Notes: a model not told the origin generated them from the sequence alone. Numbered from the stretch's first letter, positions 27,031 to 35,534 are shown. The stretch: DNA of 64,000 nt from Methanorbis rubei (GCF_032714495.1 NZ_JAWDKB010000002.1:1-64000); one strand, 5' to 3'. A program made the numbers and translations.

Positions 27031-28491
27031 ATGTCAACGAAGCAGACGGCGGTTCTTCTGATACTATTCCTTGGAATTTTTGCTGCCGTTCTGATCTTTG
27101 TTCCGTCGGAAATTCCGCAGACTCCTGAGGAGATTGTCGTACCTGCTCCGGCAGAGATTCCACAGCAGATGATTGACACCAAAACCGTGATTAAATCCTA
27201 CGGGACAACATGGAACGAGAGAGGGGACCGCTATGATCATGACTATGATGTGTACCTGATGTGGGAATGGTTCAATAATGATACGACATTTGACGTGAAA
27301 GTTCAGAACCATTACGGAAATAACAGCCCCATACATGTGATCTTTTACGGAGAGTCAATTGGGTTCGGAGTGTATCCGTCCACCACTGTAGAAGAGATGG
27401 ACATGATCTACGAATGGCTGAATGAGTCAGCAAGTGAAGCAGGATTATGGCGTATTCCGGCAAAGTTCCGGTACTTCGGGAAACTCATGATCGGGCCTGC
27501 CCCGACAGTGGTGCGAACCCCTGAGTACAATACTGTTATCCAGACTTATGGGGCAACGTGGGAGGAGATATGGGAGCGGGAAGGAAAGGAGTATGATTAC
27601 GGACGGGTCTGGAGCTGGTACTACAATAACACCAACTATCAGGGAGAGTTCTGGGAGAGTGTGGAAAACTATTATGGAGATGTCAAAAAAAGTCCGATAA
27701 ACCGGATTGAGTACGGCTGGACGATTACCGTCTGGACTGATCCGATCTCGCTTACGGAGATGGATCAGGTCTATGAAAAAATAAATCGATCAATGGCCAA
27801 AGAAGGACTCTGGGGAATTCCTGTTCAGTTCAAGTACGGAGAAAAGTTCATTGCAGGTTCCGAGAACTACACTGTCTACATCACCGGTCATCTCACGTCA
27901 GGGTTGACGCTTACTGCGGAAAAAGATTCCATCGTCCGAACGCGGCCGCAGCAAAATCATCTCAAATCATTTCTTCTCATCCTCCTGACCGCTGTGGTTG
28001 CGGTGGTAGGATTTTTCCGGATTCTTGAACTCCCAAGCGACCCTGAGTCGCGGCCGCAGAGAATTGCAAAATTCATCGAAGCACATCCGGGCTGTTCGCA
28101 AAAAGAGATCATCGATGCCACCGGCTACTCGCGGGGCTCGGTTCTCTACAATCTCAAACTGCTAAAACAGAAAAAAATCGTGCAGGAGGACACATACTAT
28201 GGAACCATTCGCTACTTTTCGCGGGAAGCGAACACGTCGGCGATGGAGAGAATGTTTCACACCATCCTTGATCAGGAAAAACCTGCACGCGTACTTCGTG
28301 CGATTGCAGAAAGTCCCGGGATCAGTGACGCCGAGCTCGCAGAAAAAATTAGCGTTGCCAAAACAACGCTTGCCTGGCATCTTGGCAGGTTTGCCGACGC
28401 AGGCATTGTCATGAAGACAAAGGAGGGAAGTACACTAACGCCAGAAGCTCTTGACGTCTGGCAGCAGCTGGCGGAAGAGCCGCATCACTGA
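27031..28491 (+). CDS. membrane-tethered tandem winged-helix regulator with duplicated extracellular domain
   Basis: Protein of 486 residues. N-terminal membrane segment (TAVLLILFLGIFAAVLIFVP), then two copies of an outside domain of about 115 residues: TVIKSYGTTWNERGDRYDHD and TVIQTYGATWEEIWEREGKE begin them, and both end in EAGLWRIP-KFRYF/EGLWGIP-QFKYG. Next a second membrane helix (FLLILLTAVVAVVGFFRIL) and two winged helices (HPGCSQKEIIDATGYSRGSVLYNLKLLKQKK; SPGISDAELAEKISVAKTTLAWHLGRFADAG). It is plausibly a one-component sensor that binds DNA from the membrane. Relatives are at 44.1, 56.6 and 61.9 kb. The last bases overlap the convergent HTH gene. Confidence 0.82.
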   Translation: MSTKQTAVLLILFLGIFAAVLIFVPSEIPQTPEEIVVPAPAEIPQQMIDTKTVIKSYGTTWNERGDRYDHDYDVYLMWEWFNNDTTFDVKVQNHYGNNSPIHVIFYGESIGFGVYPSTTVEEMDMIYEWLNESASEAGLWRIPAKFRYFGKLMIGPAPTVVRTPEYNTVIQTYGATWEEIWEREGKEYDYGRVWSWYYNNTNYQGEFWESVENYYGDVKKSPINRIEYGWTITVWTDPISLTEMDQVYEKINRSMAKEGLWGIPVQFKYGEKFIAGSENYTVYITGHLTSGLTLTAEKDSIVRTRPQQNHLKSFLLILLTAVVAVVGFFRILELPSDPESRPQRIAKFIEAHPGCSQKEIIDATGYSRGSVLYNLKLLKQKKIVQEDTYYGTIRYFSREANTSAMERMFHTILDQEKPARVLRAIAESPGISDAELAEKISVAKTTLAWHLGRFADAGIVMKTKEGSTLTPEALDVWQQLAEEPHH

Positions 28492-28703
28492 CTCTCTTCA
28501 TCAGGCTGATACTCAAGAATATCGCCCGGCTGGCAGTTGAGCGCCTTGCAGATCGCCTCAAGCGTCGAGAATCGTATCGCACTAATTTTTCCGGTCTTGA
28601 TCTTCGAAAGATTGACATTGGTCACGCCGACTTTTTCTGAAAGCTCGTTCAACGACATCTTTCGGTCGGCCATAACGCGGTCAAGTCTTAAAATGATGGA
28701 CAT
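28485..28703 (-). CDS. small Cro/C1-type helix-turn-helix regulator
   Basis: A 72-residue HTH protein of the YozG-like type: LDRVMADRKMSLNELSEKVGVTNVNLSKIKTGKISAIRFSTLEAICKALNCQPGDILEY. Such genes are typically paired with DUF2975 membrane proteins, as here (6 bp upstream in the same direction). It probably represses its own operon. The palindrome TTATCGT-N3-ACGATAA in front of the DUF2975 gene and again upstream of the 29.8-30.1 kb membrane gene is its likely target (inference). Confidence 0.88.
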   Translation of the reverse strand: MSIILRLDRVMADRKMSLNELSEKVGVTNVNLSKIKTGKISAIRFSTLEAICKALNCQPGDILEYQPDEESQ

Positions 28704-28709
28704 ACTACC

Positions 28710-29294
28710 TCACAGGGTCTCGTCTGCCTGCTGCTGCAGGAGAACACCGTACTCAAATATATGGGCGAGGCTGTAAATAACTGCCGAGGCAATCAGAAGC
28801 TCAATACCCAGTGGTATCAGCTCAATGTAGACGCCTATGATGAGACTTCCGACAACACCGATCAGGTACGGAACAATCGCAACGAGAGCCATATAGATGG
28901 CAGCCTTCTTCAGCCGCTGAGCGTTTGCAGCGGTAAACGGCAGCAGGGTTTTTCTGACTTCGGAAAATATCTGCCCCATCGAGCGAAGCATTCCTGCAAG
29001 CAGTCCCACATAAACAATTGCGGAAACAAGAAACACCGCGCCGGTCCGTACAAACATATCAAGGGGAGTAACTCCTGCTGGAAGAACAATTCCCGGACCG
29101 AAAACTTCCATAACATTTTCAGTGGTGATAAACACGGAGAATCCTTCCGGCCCTGCAGCCGCATAGATCAGAAGCGTCAGCAGAAACACTCCGCCAAAGA
29201 TCACAATGATGATCCACAAAAGGATCCATGCGATCTTCACGGCAATGTCGGCAATTCGCGCACTTTTTTCAATATTTACTTGAATGGTATTCAT
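28710..29294 (-). CDS. DUF2975-family membrane protein
   Basis: About 194 residues with four membrane segments (IAWILLWIIIVIFGGVFLLTLL, AVFLVSAIVYVGLLAGML, AIYMALVAIVPYLIGVVGSL, LLIASAVIYSLAHIFEYG), the usual DUF2975 layout ending in a short QQQADE tail. I start at MNTIQVNIEKSARIAD because a TATA box lies about 26 bp upstream, which makes this a leaderless start; the open frame extends 26 codons further through the promoter. It is followed by the HTH gene, its usual partner. Family function is unknown. Confidence 0.85.
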   Translation of the reverse strand: MNTIQVNIEKSARIADIAVKIAWILLWIIIVIFGGVFLLTLLIYAAAGPEGFSVFITTENVMEVFGPGIVLPAGVTPLDMFVRTGAVFLVSAIVYVGLLAGMLRSMGQIFSEVRKTLLPFTAANAQRLKKAAIYMALVAIVPYLIGVVGSLIIGVYIELIPLGIELLIASAVIYSLAHIFEYGVLLQQQADETL

Positions 29295-29344
29295 AGAGAT
29301 ACACGTTTTTCTACATATAAATTTGGTCTTTGTTCTATACGAAA

Positions 29345-29361
29345 TTATCGTGAAACGATAA
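29345..29361. promoter_or_regulatory. palindromic operator TTATCGT-N3-ACGATAA (copy 1)
   Basis: A 17-bp perfect palindrome with a three-base centre (GAA), located about 25 bp upstream of the TATA box of the DUF2975/HTH operon. An identical pair of half-sites occurs at 30211-30227. This is the expected place for autoregulation by the HTH protein. Confidence 0.72.
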
Positions 29362-29448
29362 AAATTCTCCATCAGAGACGGAGTTGAGTACTTTTTTTTG
29401 TCGTAGACTTTGGTGAGTCAAATTATTTTGAATACAGATTGGTTCATG

Positions 29449-29763
29449 TTAGAGTTCCTTCTGCAAGCCGCCAGCACAACCGGTTATGGGAGCCGCAAGG
29501 GCTCCACGTTTCTGAATTTTGCGGGTGGTATGCAGGTACATGGAGATTGAGCGGTACAACAGTGTCATCCAGAGAAGGAGGTACATGATGCCGGAGGTGA
29601 GTATGACAACAGCGGCAATGGAAAGAAATACAGAGATCGATACAAGGTGAATGCCGGAGAGTACCGCCCATCCAAGGAGGATAAGGAACACAGTGAATGC
29701 CGCCGCAGTTATGGCGGCGGCAAGAGTCAGCCGGTAAAGGTACTCGGATTTTGCTGTTGTCAT
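29449..29763 (-). CDS. small unknown membrane protein
   Basis: Protein of 104 residues with two to three hydrophobic segments (LTLAAAITAAAFTVFLILLGWAVL, VSISVFLSIAAVVILTSGIMYLLLWMTLLY) and a basic tail (HTTRKIQKRGALAAP). No family recognised. It lies 23 bp downstream of the next membrane protein gene, with both before the DUF2975 operon. Both are probably in the regulon of the palindrome at 30.2 kb (inference). Confidence 0.65.
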   Translation of the reverse strand: MTTAKSEYLYRLTLAAAITAAAFTVFLILLGWAVLSGIHLVSISVFLSIAAVVILTSGIMYLLLWMTLLYRSISMYLHTTRKIQKRGALAAPITGCAGGLQKEL

Positions 29764-29786
29764 GGTTTTCTTGGTTGTGTTTGGGG

Positions 29787-30092
29787 TTAGTCGAGATCAA
29801 CTTTGATGCCGCCAAAAATTCCGGCGGCGATGTTGTAGACGAAGGCGGCAATAGCACCTGAGATGAAGCCGACGATTATTCCGGTGACGGCAATAATGAG
29901 CATGGTGAAGGCCAGCGTGGCGAGGCCGCCTGAGAGAGTGAGCGTGGTGGTGTATGCGTCAACCATGTTGATGCCGAAGTAGAGGAAGATGGCAGAGAAG
30001 GCTGCACTGATCAGCGAAAAGATGAGGCTGATTGCGGCACAAAATTTTGCGACGGAAAATACGCCGACATGTTTGATCTCGTGGGTTTCCAT
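29787..30092 (-). CDS. small membrane protein, four helices or fewer
   Basis: Protein of 101 residues: METHEIKHVGVFSVAKFCAA, two hydrophobic segments (AISLIFSLISAAFSAIFLYFGI; LATLAFTMLIIAVTGIIVGFISGAIAAF) and the ending YNIAAGIFGGIKVDLD, a form common in small archaeal membrane proteins of unknown function. A GGAG ribosome site precedes the ATG, which overlaps the stop of a short upstream reading frame (TGATG). The palindromic operator lies about 120 bp upstream. Confidence 0.75.
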   Translation of the reverse strand: METHEIKHVGVFSVAKFCAAISLIFSLISAAFSAIFLYFGINMVDAYTTTLTLSGGLATLAFTMLIIAVTGIIVGFISGAIAAFVYNIAAGIFGGIKVDLD

Positions 30093-30178
30093 CAGAAGTT
30101 TCTCCGGGGGTTGCGGGTCGATTTGTTCAGGGAGCTGTTGTTCTGTTTTGTTGAAGATGCATTCATGTTGAACGTCAT
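30092..30178 (-). CDS. possible short leader reading frame
   Basis: A 28-codon frame (MTFNMNASSTKQNNSSLNKS then TRNPRRNF) whose stop overlaps the start of the small membrane protein as TGATG. A TATA-like TTTATTAA lies about 26 bp before it, so its ATG could be the leaderless first codon. It is polar and short. It may be a coupled leader peptide or simply a chance frame. Confidence 0.35.
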   Translation of the reverse strand: MTFNMNASSTKQNNSSLNKSTRNPRRNF

Positions 30179-30210
30179 CACATACCTATGCGTTAGCATA
30201 CGTTAATAAA

Positions 30211-30227
30211 TTATCGTTTAACGATAA
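30211..30227. promoter_or_regulatory. palindromic operator TTATCGT-N3-ACGATAA (copy 2)
   Basis: Same half-sites as copy 1, with centre TTA. It lies in the divergent region between the small membrane protein gene (minus) and the ROK kinase gene (plus), overlapping the likely TATA region for the minus-strand transcript. Binding here would be expected to repress that transcript and could affect the kinase gene too. Confidence 0.72.
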
Positions 30228-30306
30228 ATAATATCTGACAAACACCAAGTAGTTCGGAAAGGAATGGTTCATGTAAGAGAGAGGTCAATAGAGTATCAGA
30301 AGGGCC

Positions 30307-31251
30307 ATGAGCGAAGACACGCATGTTGCGGCGGTTGATCTTGGCGCAACGAACATTCGTGCGGGAATTATTCGTAAAGACGGGACGATTGTTGCATTTT
30401 CCGTGGAAGGTGTTCCGAAAAATTCCTGTGAGAACGGCAGTTTCGTGACTGAGAGGATCGCATCCATGATCTCGTCCATGGTAAAAGAAACCGGCATCAC
30501 TCCTGATGCGGTCGGCATCAGTACAGCAGGGCCGGTTGATCAGAAGGCAGGGTCGGTTATTCAGTCGCCAAATATGCAGTGTTCGGAAATTTTTCTCCGT
30601 GAACCGCTCGCTGATCTGTTCGAGGTTCCGGCAGTGATGCTCTCTGACTGTAAGGCAGGAGTTCTTGGCGAGTACTTTTACGGCGACGCCGCATCAGCTC
30701 ACACCGTAGTTTACCTGACATTTTCAACCGGGATTGGCTGCGGCGTGATTGCAAACGGATCGCTTCTGACCGGGGTTGATGGAAATGCCGGAGAGGTTGG
30801 GCATGTTCTTGTTGATACGAGCTATCATGTCCGGTGCGGCTGCGGAGGTTTCGGCCACTGGGAGGCGTATGCGAGCGGGACCGGCATTCCGAAATTTTTC
30901 CGCTCATGGTACGAAAAAAAGTGCGAAGGCCGCTGCGTGGCAAAGGCAGATCTTTCGACCGGGCAGGTTTTACAGTCTGCAAATCTTGGAAGCAAGATGT
31001 TTCTTGAGTTCACCGAAGAGCTCGCGGTGGTGAACGGACGGGGACTCTCAACAGTGATTGCTGCATACAATCCTGATCTCGTGATCCTTGACGGTCCGGT
31101 TGTCAGAAATTATCCGTCCCTTGTTGCGGGAAAGATGGCAACGCAGGTTGAAGGGTATTTGCGGAGGCCTGAAATCAGGCTGACAAAACTTGAGGGGAGA
31201 GCCCCGTTGATAGGGGCGGCTGCGGCGGCGTTTCGGATCGGGGTTTTGTAA
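30307..31251 (+). CDS. ROK-family sugar kinase (probable glucokinase)
   Basis: Protein of 314 residues. ATP site VAAVDLGATNIRAGIIRKDG; sugar and ATP regions TAGPVDQKAGSVIQSPNM, FSTGIGCGVIANGSLLTGVDGNAGEVGHVLVD; and the ROK zinc motif CGCGGFGHWEAYASGTGI. It should phosphorylate a hexose with ATP; archaeal ROK kinases of this type are often glucokinases of broad range, or act on N-acetyl sugars. No sugar operon surrounds it. A weak ribosome site AGAAGG precedes the start. Confidence 0.87.
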   Translation: MSEDTHVAAVDLGATNIRAGIIRKDGTIVAFSVEGVPKNSCENGSFVTERIASMISSMVKETGITPDAVGISTAGPVDQKAGSVIQSPNMQCSEIFLREPLADLFEVPAVMLSDCKAGVLGEYFYGDAASAHTVVYLTFSTGIGCGVIANGSLLTGVDGNAGEVGHVLVDTSYHVRCGCGGFGHWEAYASGTGIPKFFRSWYEKKCEGRCVAKADLSTGQVLQSANLGSKMFLEFTEELAVVNGRGLSTVIAAYNPDLVILDGPVVRNYPSLVAGKMATQVEGYLRRPEIRLTKLEGRAPLIGAAAAAFRIGVL

Positions 31252-31760
31252 CTATATATTTTGCAAAGAGTCAAGTCGGAGTATACCTTGTAAAAGGATT
31301 TGGCAAAACACATCAATCTCTGAGAACTGTTGGGACTGAGCCTAAATTCGTTTACCGAGAGAAAACCCTCTCAATACTTCGTGATTCCGCGGTGAATTCA
31401 CAAATAAATGTACAAAGTCACGATTGGAGTTACTTTTATAATAGGTTATACTGAATATACTATTATCGGAGGATTTTTACCCGCTAAAAAAACCACATTT
31501 GTCGTAGAAAATAATTGATTTATCGAATAATCACGAGAAAATCAATTTGATCTGAAAAACATCCGATAATCGTGGAGTCTGCCTTGAGTTTGGACAGAAC
31601 ATGATTTTATTGCGAAAGTCATGTTGATGAACACAGCCTTCCTTCGGATATCGGTATCAGAGCAGAGGTTGCGGTTATCCGGCAATTAAGTCAGAATCTC
31701 ACGGCTCGGACTGCTGCGACAGAAAAAAAACATGTGTGTGAAACCAAGGAAAATACCAAA
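31252..31760. other. non-coding gap
   Basis: About 500 bp with no supported gene. AT-rich in its first half, with a TATA-like stretch near 31445-31460 followed by TTATCGGAGGATTTTTACC. A short frame at 31622-31690 has no ribosome site. No long inverted repeat of families A-E is present, which is unusual for gaps of this size here. Confidence 0.5.
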
Positions 31761-32105
31761 ATGGCAAGTTACAAACAACCCTGTATTCATTGTGGAACGC
31801 TGGTTGATCGGGACGTTCGATTTTGCCCGTCATGCGGGAGTCAAAGTCCATTCGGATATCAGTGTCCCTCATGTCTTCTGCCGATTGCAAAAGGCCAGGC
31901 ACGATGTTCCGGATGCGGCAGGCCGCTCTATGTTATCTGCCCGCACTGCGGAGAACAGACCTTTGTACAGGATACATGCGAACGCTGCCGCGAGAGCATG
32001 ATGGTGACGTGCGAGAACAAACGCTGTGGTGTTCTGCAGTTTTTTGAAAACACCAAATGTACCGCCTGCGGAAAAAAGATCAAACCAAAGCTTGACAAAA
32101 AATGA
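31761..32105 (+). CDS. multi-zinc-ribbon protein
   Basis: Protein of 114 residues started at MASYKQPC (the frame opens 9 codons earlier). It contains successive CxxC knuckles: CIHCG, FCPSCGSQ, CPSC, CSGCG, CPHCG, CERC, KCTACGKK, which would make about four zinc ribbons. No other domain is seen. It begins a three-gene cluster of zinc-ribbon proteins with 12 bp and 24 bp gaps. Such proteins usually serve as protein-protein or nucleic acid adaptors; no specific role is known. Confidence 0.78.
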   Translation: MASYKQPCIHCGTLVDRDVRFCPSCGSQSPFGYQCPSCLLPIAKGQARCSGCGRPLYVICPHCGEQTFVQDTCERCRESMMVTCENKRCGVLQFFENTKCTACGKKIKPKLDKK

Positions 32106-32117
32106 GGTTGAGAGAGT

Positions 32118-32885
32118 ATGCTGAAATCATTTACCCGGAACTTTGAGGACAACTCAACAGATGCCGGATTCCAATTTACCTTTTACTGCGACATCTGCAG
32201 TGACGGATACAAAAGTTCCTTTATCGAGAGTGAGACCTACAAGAAGAAAAGCGGCCTGAAAGGACTGGGTCAGGGCATAGGGATTGTAGGAAGTCTATTC
32301 GGGGGAGTGGCAGGTTCTGTCGGCAACGCCGCACAACGAGGAGGAAGTGTTCTTTCCGAACGATTTGACGGAAAGAGCCCTGAGTGGCAGAAAGAGCATG
32401 AACGTGCCTTTGAGATGGCACAGAATGAATCAAGGCAGCACTTCCACCGCTGTCCGTCCTGCAACAAGTACGTCTGCGATGCCTGCTGGAACGAGGATGA
32501 AGGTCTCTGTACTGACTGCGCCCCGCGTCAGGAAATTTATGCGGCAAAAACCCGTGCGGGTGCGATGAAGCGTAACATCGATTCGGCAGGCGAGACAGCA
32601 ACGGTCTGGCAGGGAACGATTGAGAGCAAAACCACCATATGTCCGGTCTGCGGAAAGCCTGCCGGAAATGGAAAATTCTGCAACAACTGCGGAACTTCAA
32701 TGGAGCTGAAGGCCTGTCCAAACTGCGGAGCGAAGAATGCTCTGACAGTTCGGTTCTGTAACAACTGCGGTACCAATCTTGCTGAAGCCGCAGTACCGGC
32801 ACCGAAACCGGGTACATGTCTTTCCTGCGGAGCAGAAAATTCTCCGGGAACCAAGTTCTGCGGAGAATGCGGAACAAAACTCTGA
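32118..32885 (+). CDS. zinc-ribbon protein with glycine-rich hydrophobic segment
   Basis: Protein of 255 residues. N-terminal YCDICSDGYKSSF knuckle; a glycine-rich stretch LKGLGQGIGIVGSLFGGVAGSVGNAA that might lie on or in a membrane; a helix (EWQKEHERAFEMAQNESRQHF); a cysteine module CPSCNKYVCDACWNEDEGLCTDC; and three C-terminal zinc ribbons (CPVCG...FCNNCG, CPNCG...FCNNCG, CLSCG...FCGECGTKL). Similar zinc-ribbon proteins in bacteria occur beside SPFH or stress proteins, but no such gene is here. Function unknown. Confidence 0.78.
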   Translation: MLKSFTRNFEDNSTDAGFQFTFYCDICSDGYKSSFIESETYKKKSGLKGLGQGIGIVGSLFGGVAGSVGNAAQRGGSVLSERFDGKSPEWQKEHERAFEMAQNESRQHFHRCPSCNKYVCDACWNEDEGLCTDCAPRQEIYAAKTRAGAMKRNIDSAGETATVWQGTIESKTTICPVCGKPAGNGKFCNNCGTSMELKACPNCGAKNALTVRFCNNCGTNLAEAAVPAPKPGTCLSCGAENSPGTKFCGECGTKL

Positions 32886-32909
32886 GTAACAATCGGGCAG
32901 GGGATCCTG

Positions 32910-34247
32910 ATGTTTGATCAGCTGATGAAAGGTATGTCTCCGGAGGGAGAAGAGAAGACCAAAGAGGAAAAACCGAAAAAATCAGAGTTCGAGGGGTTTA
33001 CAGAGTGTCTGCTGTTTTCCGAAACTACGAAAATAACCGTTGATGAAGAGGGGGTCCTGATCTCCGCAGTGCTTGATCAGCTGCCAATCCCATACGATGA
33101 GATCATCAGCTTTGTGTTCACAAACTACCGGTTGGAGATTGTGACCGTTCACGGAACGATCACAATCTCACGAATGGGGCAGTCCGGGCAGTGGTTGTAT
33201 GATCATCTGTATGCTGCCTATAATGCGGCGGTGCTGAAGGCACTGCTGGTAGAGGGCAGTCATGAGGCAGAGGTCAGAGGAGTATTTGAAGCTGAAGAGA
33301 ACGGCGAGATCATTCGTGGAGAGGCGTTTTTCCGACTTTACAAGGACTGCGTCTGTATTCTTCCGGCAGATGATCACGGCCGTAGGCTTCCTCTCTGTTT
33401 TGTTTCCGGGATGGAGAAGGACAGACTTCGTGTGACTCTTTCCCTTGCAACCGGAGAGCGGTACATGTTCTCGATGATGGGATCTGAGACCGATTTCTTT
33501 ATCGAAAAACTTGCTGCGGCACTTCGATCACTTCGAGAGCGGTCAATGAAACAACTGCGGGATATGGATGATTCTCTTGGTTCGATGCAGGCATCGATAG
33601 CGGCAAAGCTGATGCCTGAAGGTGTACATGCTGCAGTCGAAAAACTTTCCTTGGCAGTTCCCACACTGATGACAACGTTCGAACATCTAATTCAGGAGAG
33701 CAGAATTTCAGACAGTTACCAGGTACTGAAAAGTTTGTGCGGAAATGATCGGCTATTCCTTGGTATAAAGAGTTCCACAAAAGAAGAAAAAACGCAGTCG
33801 ATGCTAACGGAACTTTCTGCCGGAGAGAAAGTAGTCGGTCAGCTCATCTGGCTGATAGGTGTGAGTCGTTCCGGTACAAGGGCAGCAGTGGAACTGGCAC
33901 TGCCGGGTAATGAGGCGGCCGCAACCTATCTTTACGATGTGCAGGGAGAACCAGAAAGATTTGCGATGATGTTGAACCGCGGGATGGAGGCAACGAAGTT
34001 CCAAAGAGAACTGTTCACATTGTCGAATGAGGAGCTTGTAAAATCCGGGCACAGGACTGAAGCCATGTTGATTCACCGAACGCCTTCGCTGCAGTTGATG
34101 CGGAAATGTTTTGTCGGACGCGTGATTCACTCAAGTCAGGATAAGTGGAAGAAAGAGATGGAAAAATATTTCTCATCCGTACGTGAAGACGAAACTCAGG
34201 AGAGAGAGGGAAAGGGAGAGCAACAGACGCGATTCTGCACAAACTGA
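32910..34247 (+). CDS. PH-like domain protein whose C-terminal zinc ribbon is cut by an in-frame TGA
   Basis: Protein of 445 residues to the TGA at 34245. Residues about 25-110 look like a PH-type domain (FTECLLFSETTKITVDEEGVLISAV, IPYDEIISFVFTNYRLEIV, GTITISRM); a second similar unit follows (EIIRGEAFFRLYKDCVCILPADDHGRRLPLCFVSGMEKDRLRVTLSL). The C-terminus reads RFCTN-stop. If TGA were read through, 20 more residues would follow to 34310: GAKISSGAKFCGECGVKISP, completing the FC-x2-C...FCGEC ribbon seen in the preceding protein. The TGA therefore stands exactly where a cysteine belongs. The most likely reading is a nonsense mutation or sequencing error. Confidence 0.75.
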   Translation: MFDQLMKGMSPEGEEKTKEEKPKKSEFEGFTECLLFSETTKITVDEEGVLISAVLDQLPIPYDEIISFVFTNYRLEIVTVHGTITISRMGQSGQWLYDHLYAAYNAAVLKALLVEGSHEAEVRGVFEAEENGEIIRGEAFFRLYKDCVCILPADDHGRRLPLCFVSGMEKDRLRVTLSLATGERYMFSMMGSETDFFIEKLAAALRSLRERSMKQLRDMDDSLGSMQASIAAKLMPEGVHAAVEKLSLAVPTLMTTFEHLIQESRISDSYQVLKSLCGNDRLFLGIKSSTKEEKTQSMLTELSAGEKVVGQLIWLIGVSRSGTRAAVELALPGNEAAATYLYDVQGEPERFAMMLNRGMEATKFQRELFTLSNEELVKSGHRTEAMLIHRTPSLQLMRKCFVGRVIHSSQDKWKKEMEKYFSSVREDETQEREGKGEQQTRFCTN

Positions 34248-34435
34248 GGTGCAAAGATCAGTAGCGGCGCTAAATTTTGTGGAGAGTGCGGAGTGAAAAT
34301 ATCACCCTGAAATTTTTACAAATATTTTCAGAAAAATACTGCGATGAAACTTTGTGGATGAGCTGATGAGAAACCATCACAAAACTTTTTTGCAAAATGA
34401 AATGACAACAACGCCGAAAAAAAATTTTAAAAAAA

Positions 34436-35398
34436 TTATGCAGCATCCTCACCAAGACCGCTGGAAATTTTTCTCTCCATCAGATGCGGGAACGCAATAC
34501 CTGCAAGAATGATCAACACACCAAGCCACTGCCATGCGGACACCGCTTCAACAAGAACGATCGCTGCGGCAAGCACCTCAACAGGAAGCTCGATAGAGTT
34601 TAAGATCGTCGCCATACCGGTACTGATTCTCGGAGCACCAATTGCAAGGAAAAGAATTGGCAGCGCAACACCAAACAGACCAAGGGCAATACCATAAACA
34701 ATCGCATCACTGCCGAAGATTCCAGCAGGAATTGCCGCCGGGCTGTCGATGCAGGCAATAAGAGCACAGACAAAAATGAATCCGGCAGTCGCAATGAAGA
34801 AACTCCGGTTCATCGGCCGCATCGAAGGCTCAACACGTCCGCTCAGGAACACGAAGAGTGCGTAGAAGAATGCTGCAAGAAGACCAAGCACAACACCGAA
34901 CGGATTGATGTCCATACCAAATCCGATTGTTCCTCCGGCAAAGATCGTACCGACAAAGATAATCAGCACCGCAATAAGCTGATTGCGTGACGGCATCTTG
35001 TGGTTTGCCACAGCCTCAATGACCACACCCATCCATGAGAACTGGAACAGAAGAATCACGGCAACCGAAACCGGCAGATAACTTACCGAGTAGAAGTAGC
35101 AGACCGTCACCAGACACATCACAATTCCGGTGAAGAAGAGAACAACACCGCGTTTCCACGGCGGCAGCGTGCTTTTTGCCGGCTTATCAGTTCGCGGAAA
35201 CAGGAAGTGAACCACAATCACAAGAGCCAGAAGGATGACCCATCCGTAGAAGAATTTGCCAACCAGAATTACCGGGATTCCCACACCGTTTCCAAGAGCG
35301 ATCTTTACGATCGTTGATAAAATACCGTAACAGCAGGCGGCAAGCAGCACGAGGACTGAGCACAACACCACTGAATTGGAAAGTTTTTTCAGATCCAT
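34436..35398 (-). CDS. EamA/DMT-family transporter
   Basis: Protein of 320 residues with ten hydrophobic segments in two repeated halves, as in the drug/metabolite transporter superfamily (LLAACCYGILSTIVKIALGNGVGI, WMGVVIEAVANHKMPSRNQLIAVLIIFVGTIFAG; second half LALGLFGVALPILFLAIGAPRISTGMATILNSIELPVEVLAAAIVL). It would export or import a small metabolite; the direction and compound cannot be read. It is divergent from the methyltransferase gene. Confidence 0.85.
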   Translation of the reverse strand: MDLKKLSNSVVLCSVLVLLAACCYGILSTIVKIALGNGVGIPVILVGKFFYGWVILLALVIVVHFLFPRTDKPAKSTLPPWKRGVVLFFTGIVMCLVTVCYFYSVSYLPVSVAVILLFQFSWMGVVIEAVANHKMPSRNQLIAVLIIFVGTIFAGGTIGFGMDINPFGVVLGLLAAFFYALFVFLSGRVEPSMRPMNRSFFIATAGFIFVCALIACIDSPAAIPAGIFGSDAIVYGIALGLFGVALPILFLAIGAPRISTGMATILNSIELPVEVLAAAIVLVEAVSAWQWLGVLIILAGIAFPHLMERKISSGLGEDAA

Positions 35399-35534
35399 AC
35401 CAATCTGAGGTATAGTGGGTGAAGAATCCTATAATAATTATGTATTTATTTTTTGTAACACAGATTTACTTGATAATCGAACAACTAAAAATGGGAAAAA
35501 CTACTTTAGCAGAAGAAAAGATCTATTGAGTATT

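Noticed and set aside
31622-31690. Short frame in the gap before the zinc-ribbon cluster
   Set aside because: No ribosome site, no promoter at the right distance, and no recognisable sequence.
34245-34247. Selenocysteine reading of TGA
   Set aside because: Kept only as a remote option in the finding: no SECIS-like hairpin was evident to me and the site is a structural zinc ligand rather than a redox centre. A nonsense change is simpler.
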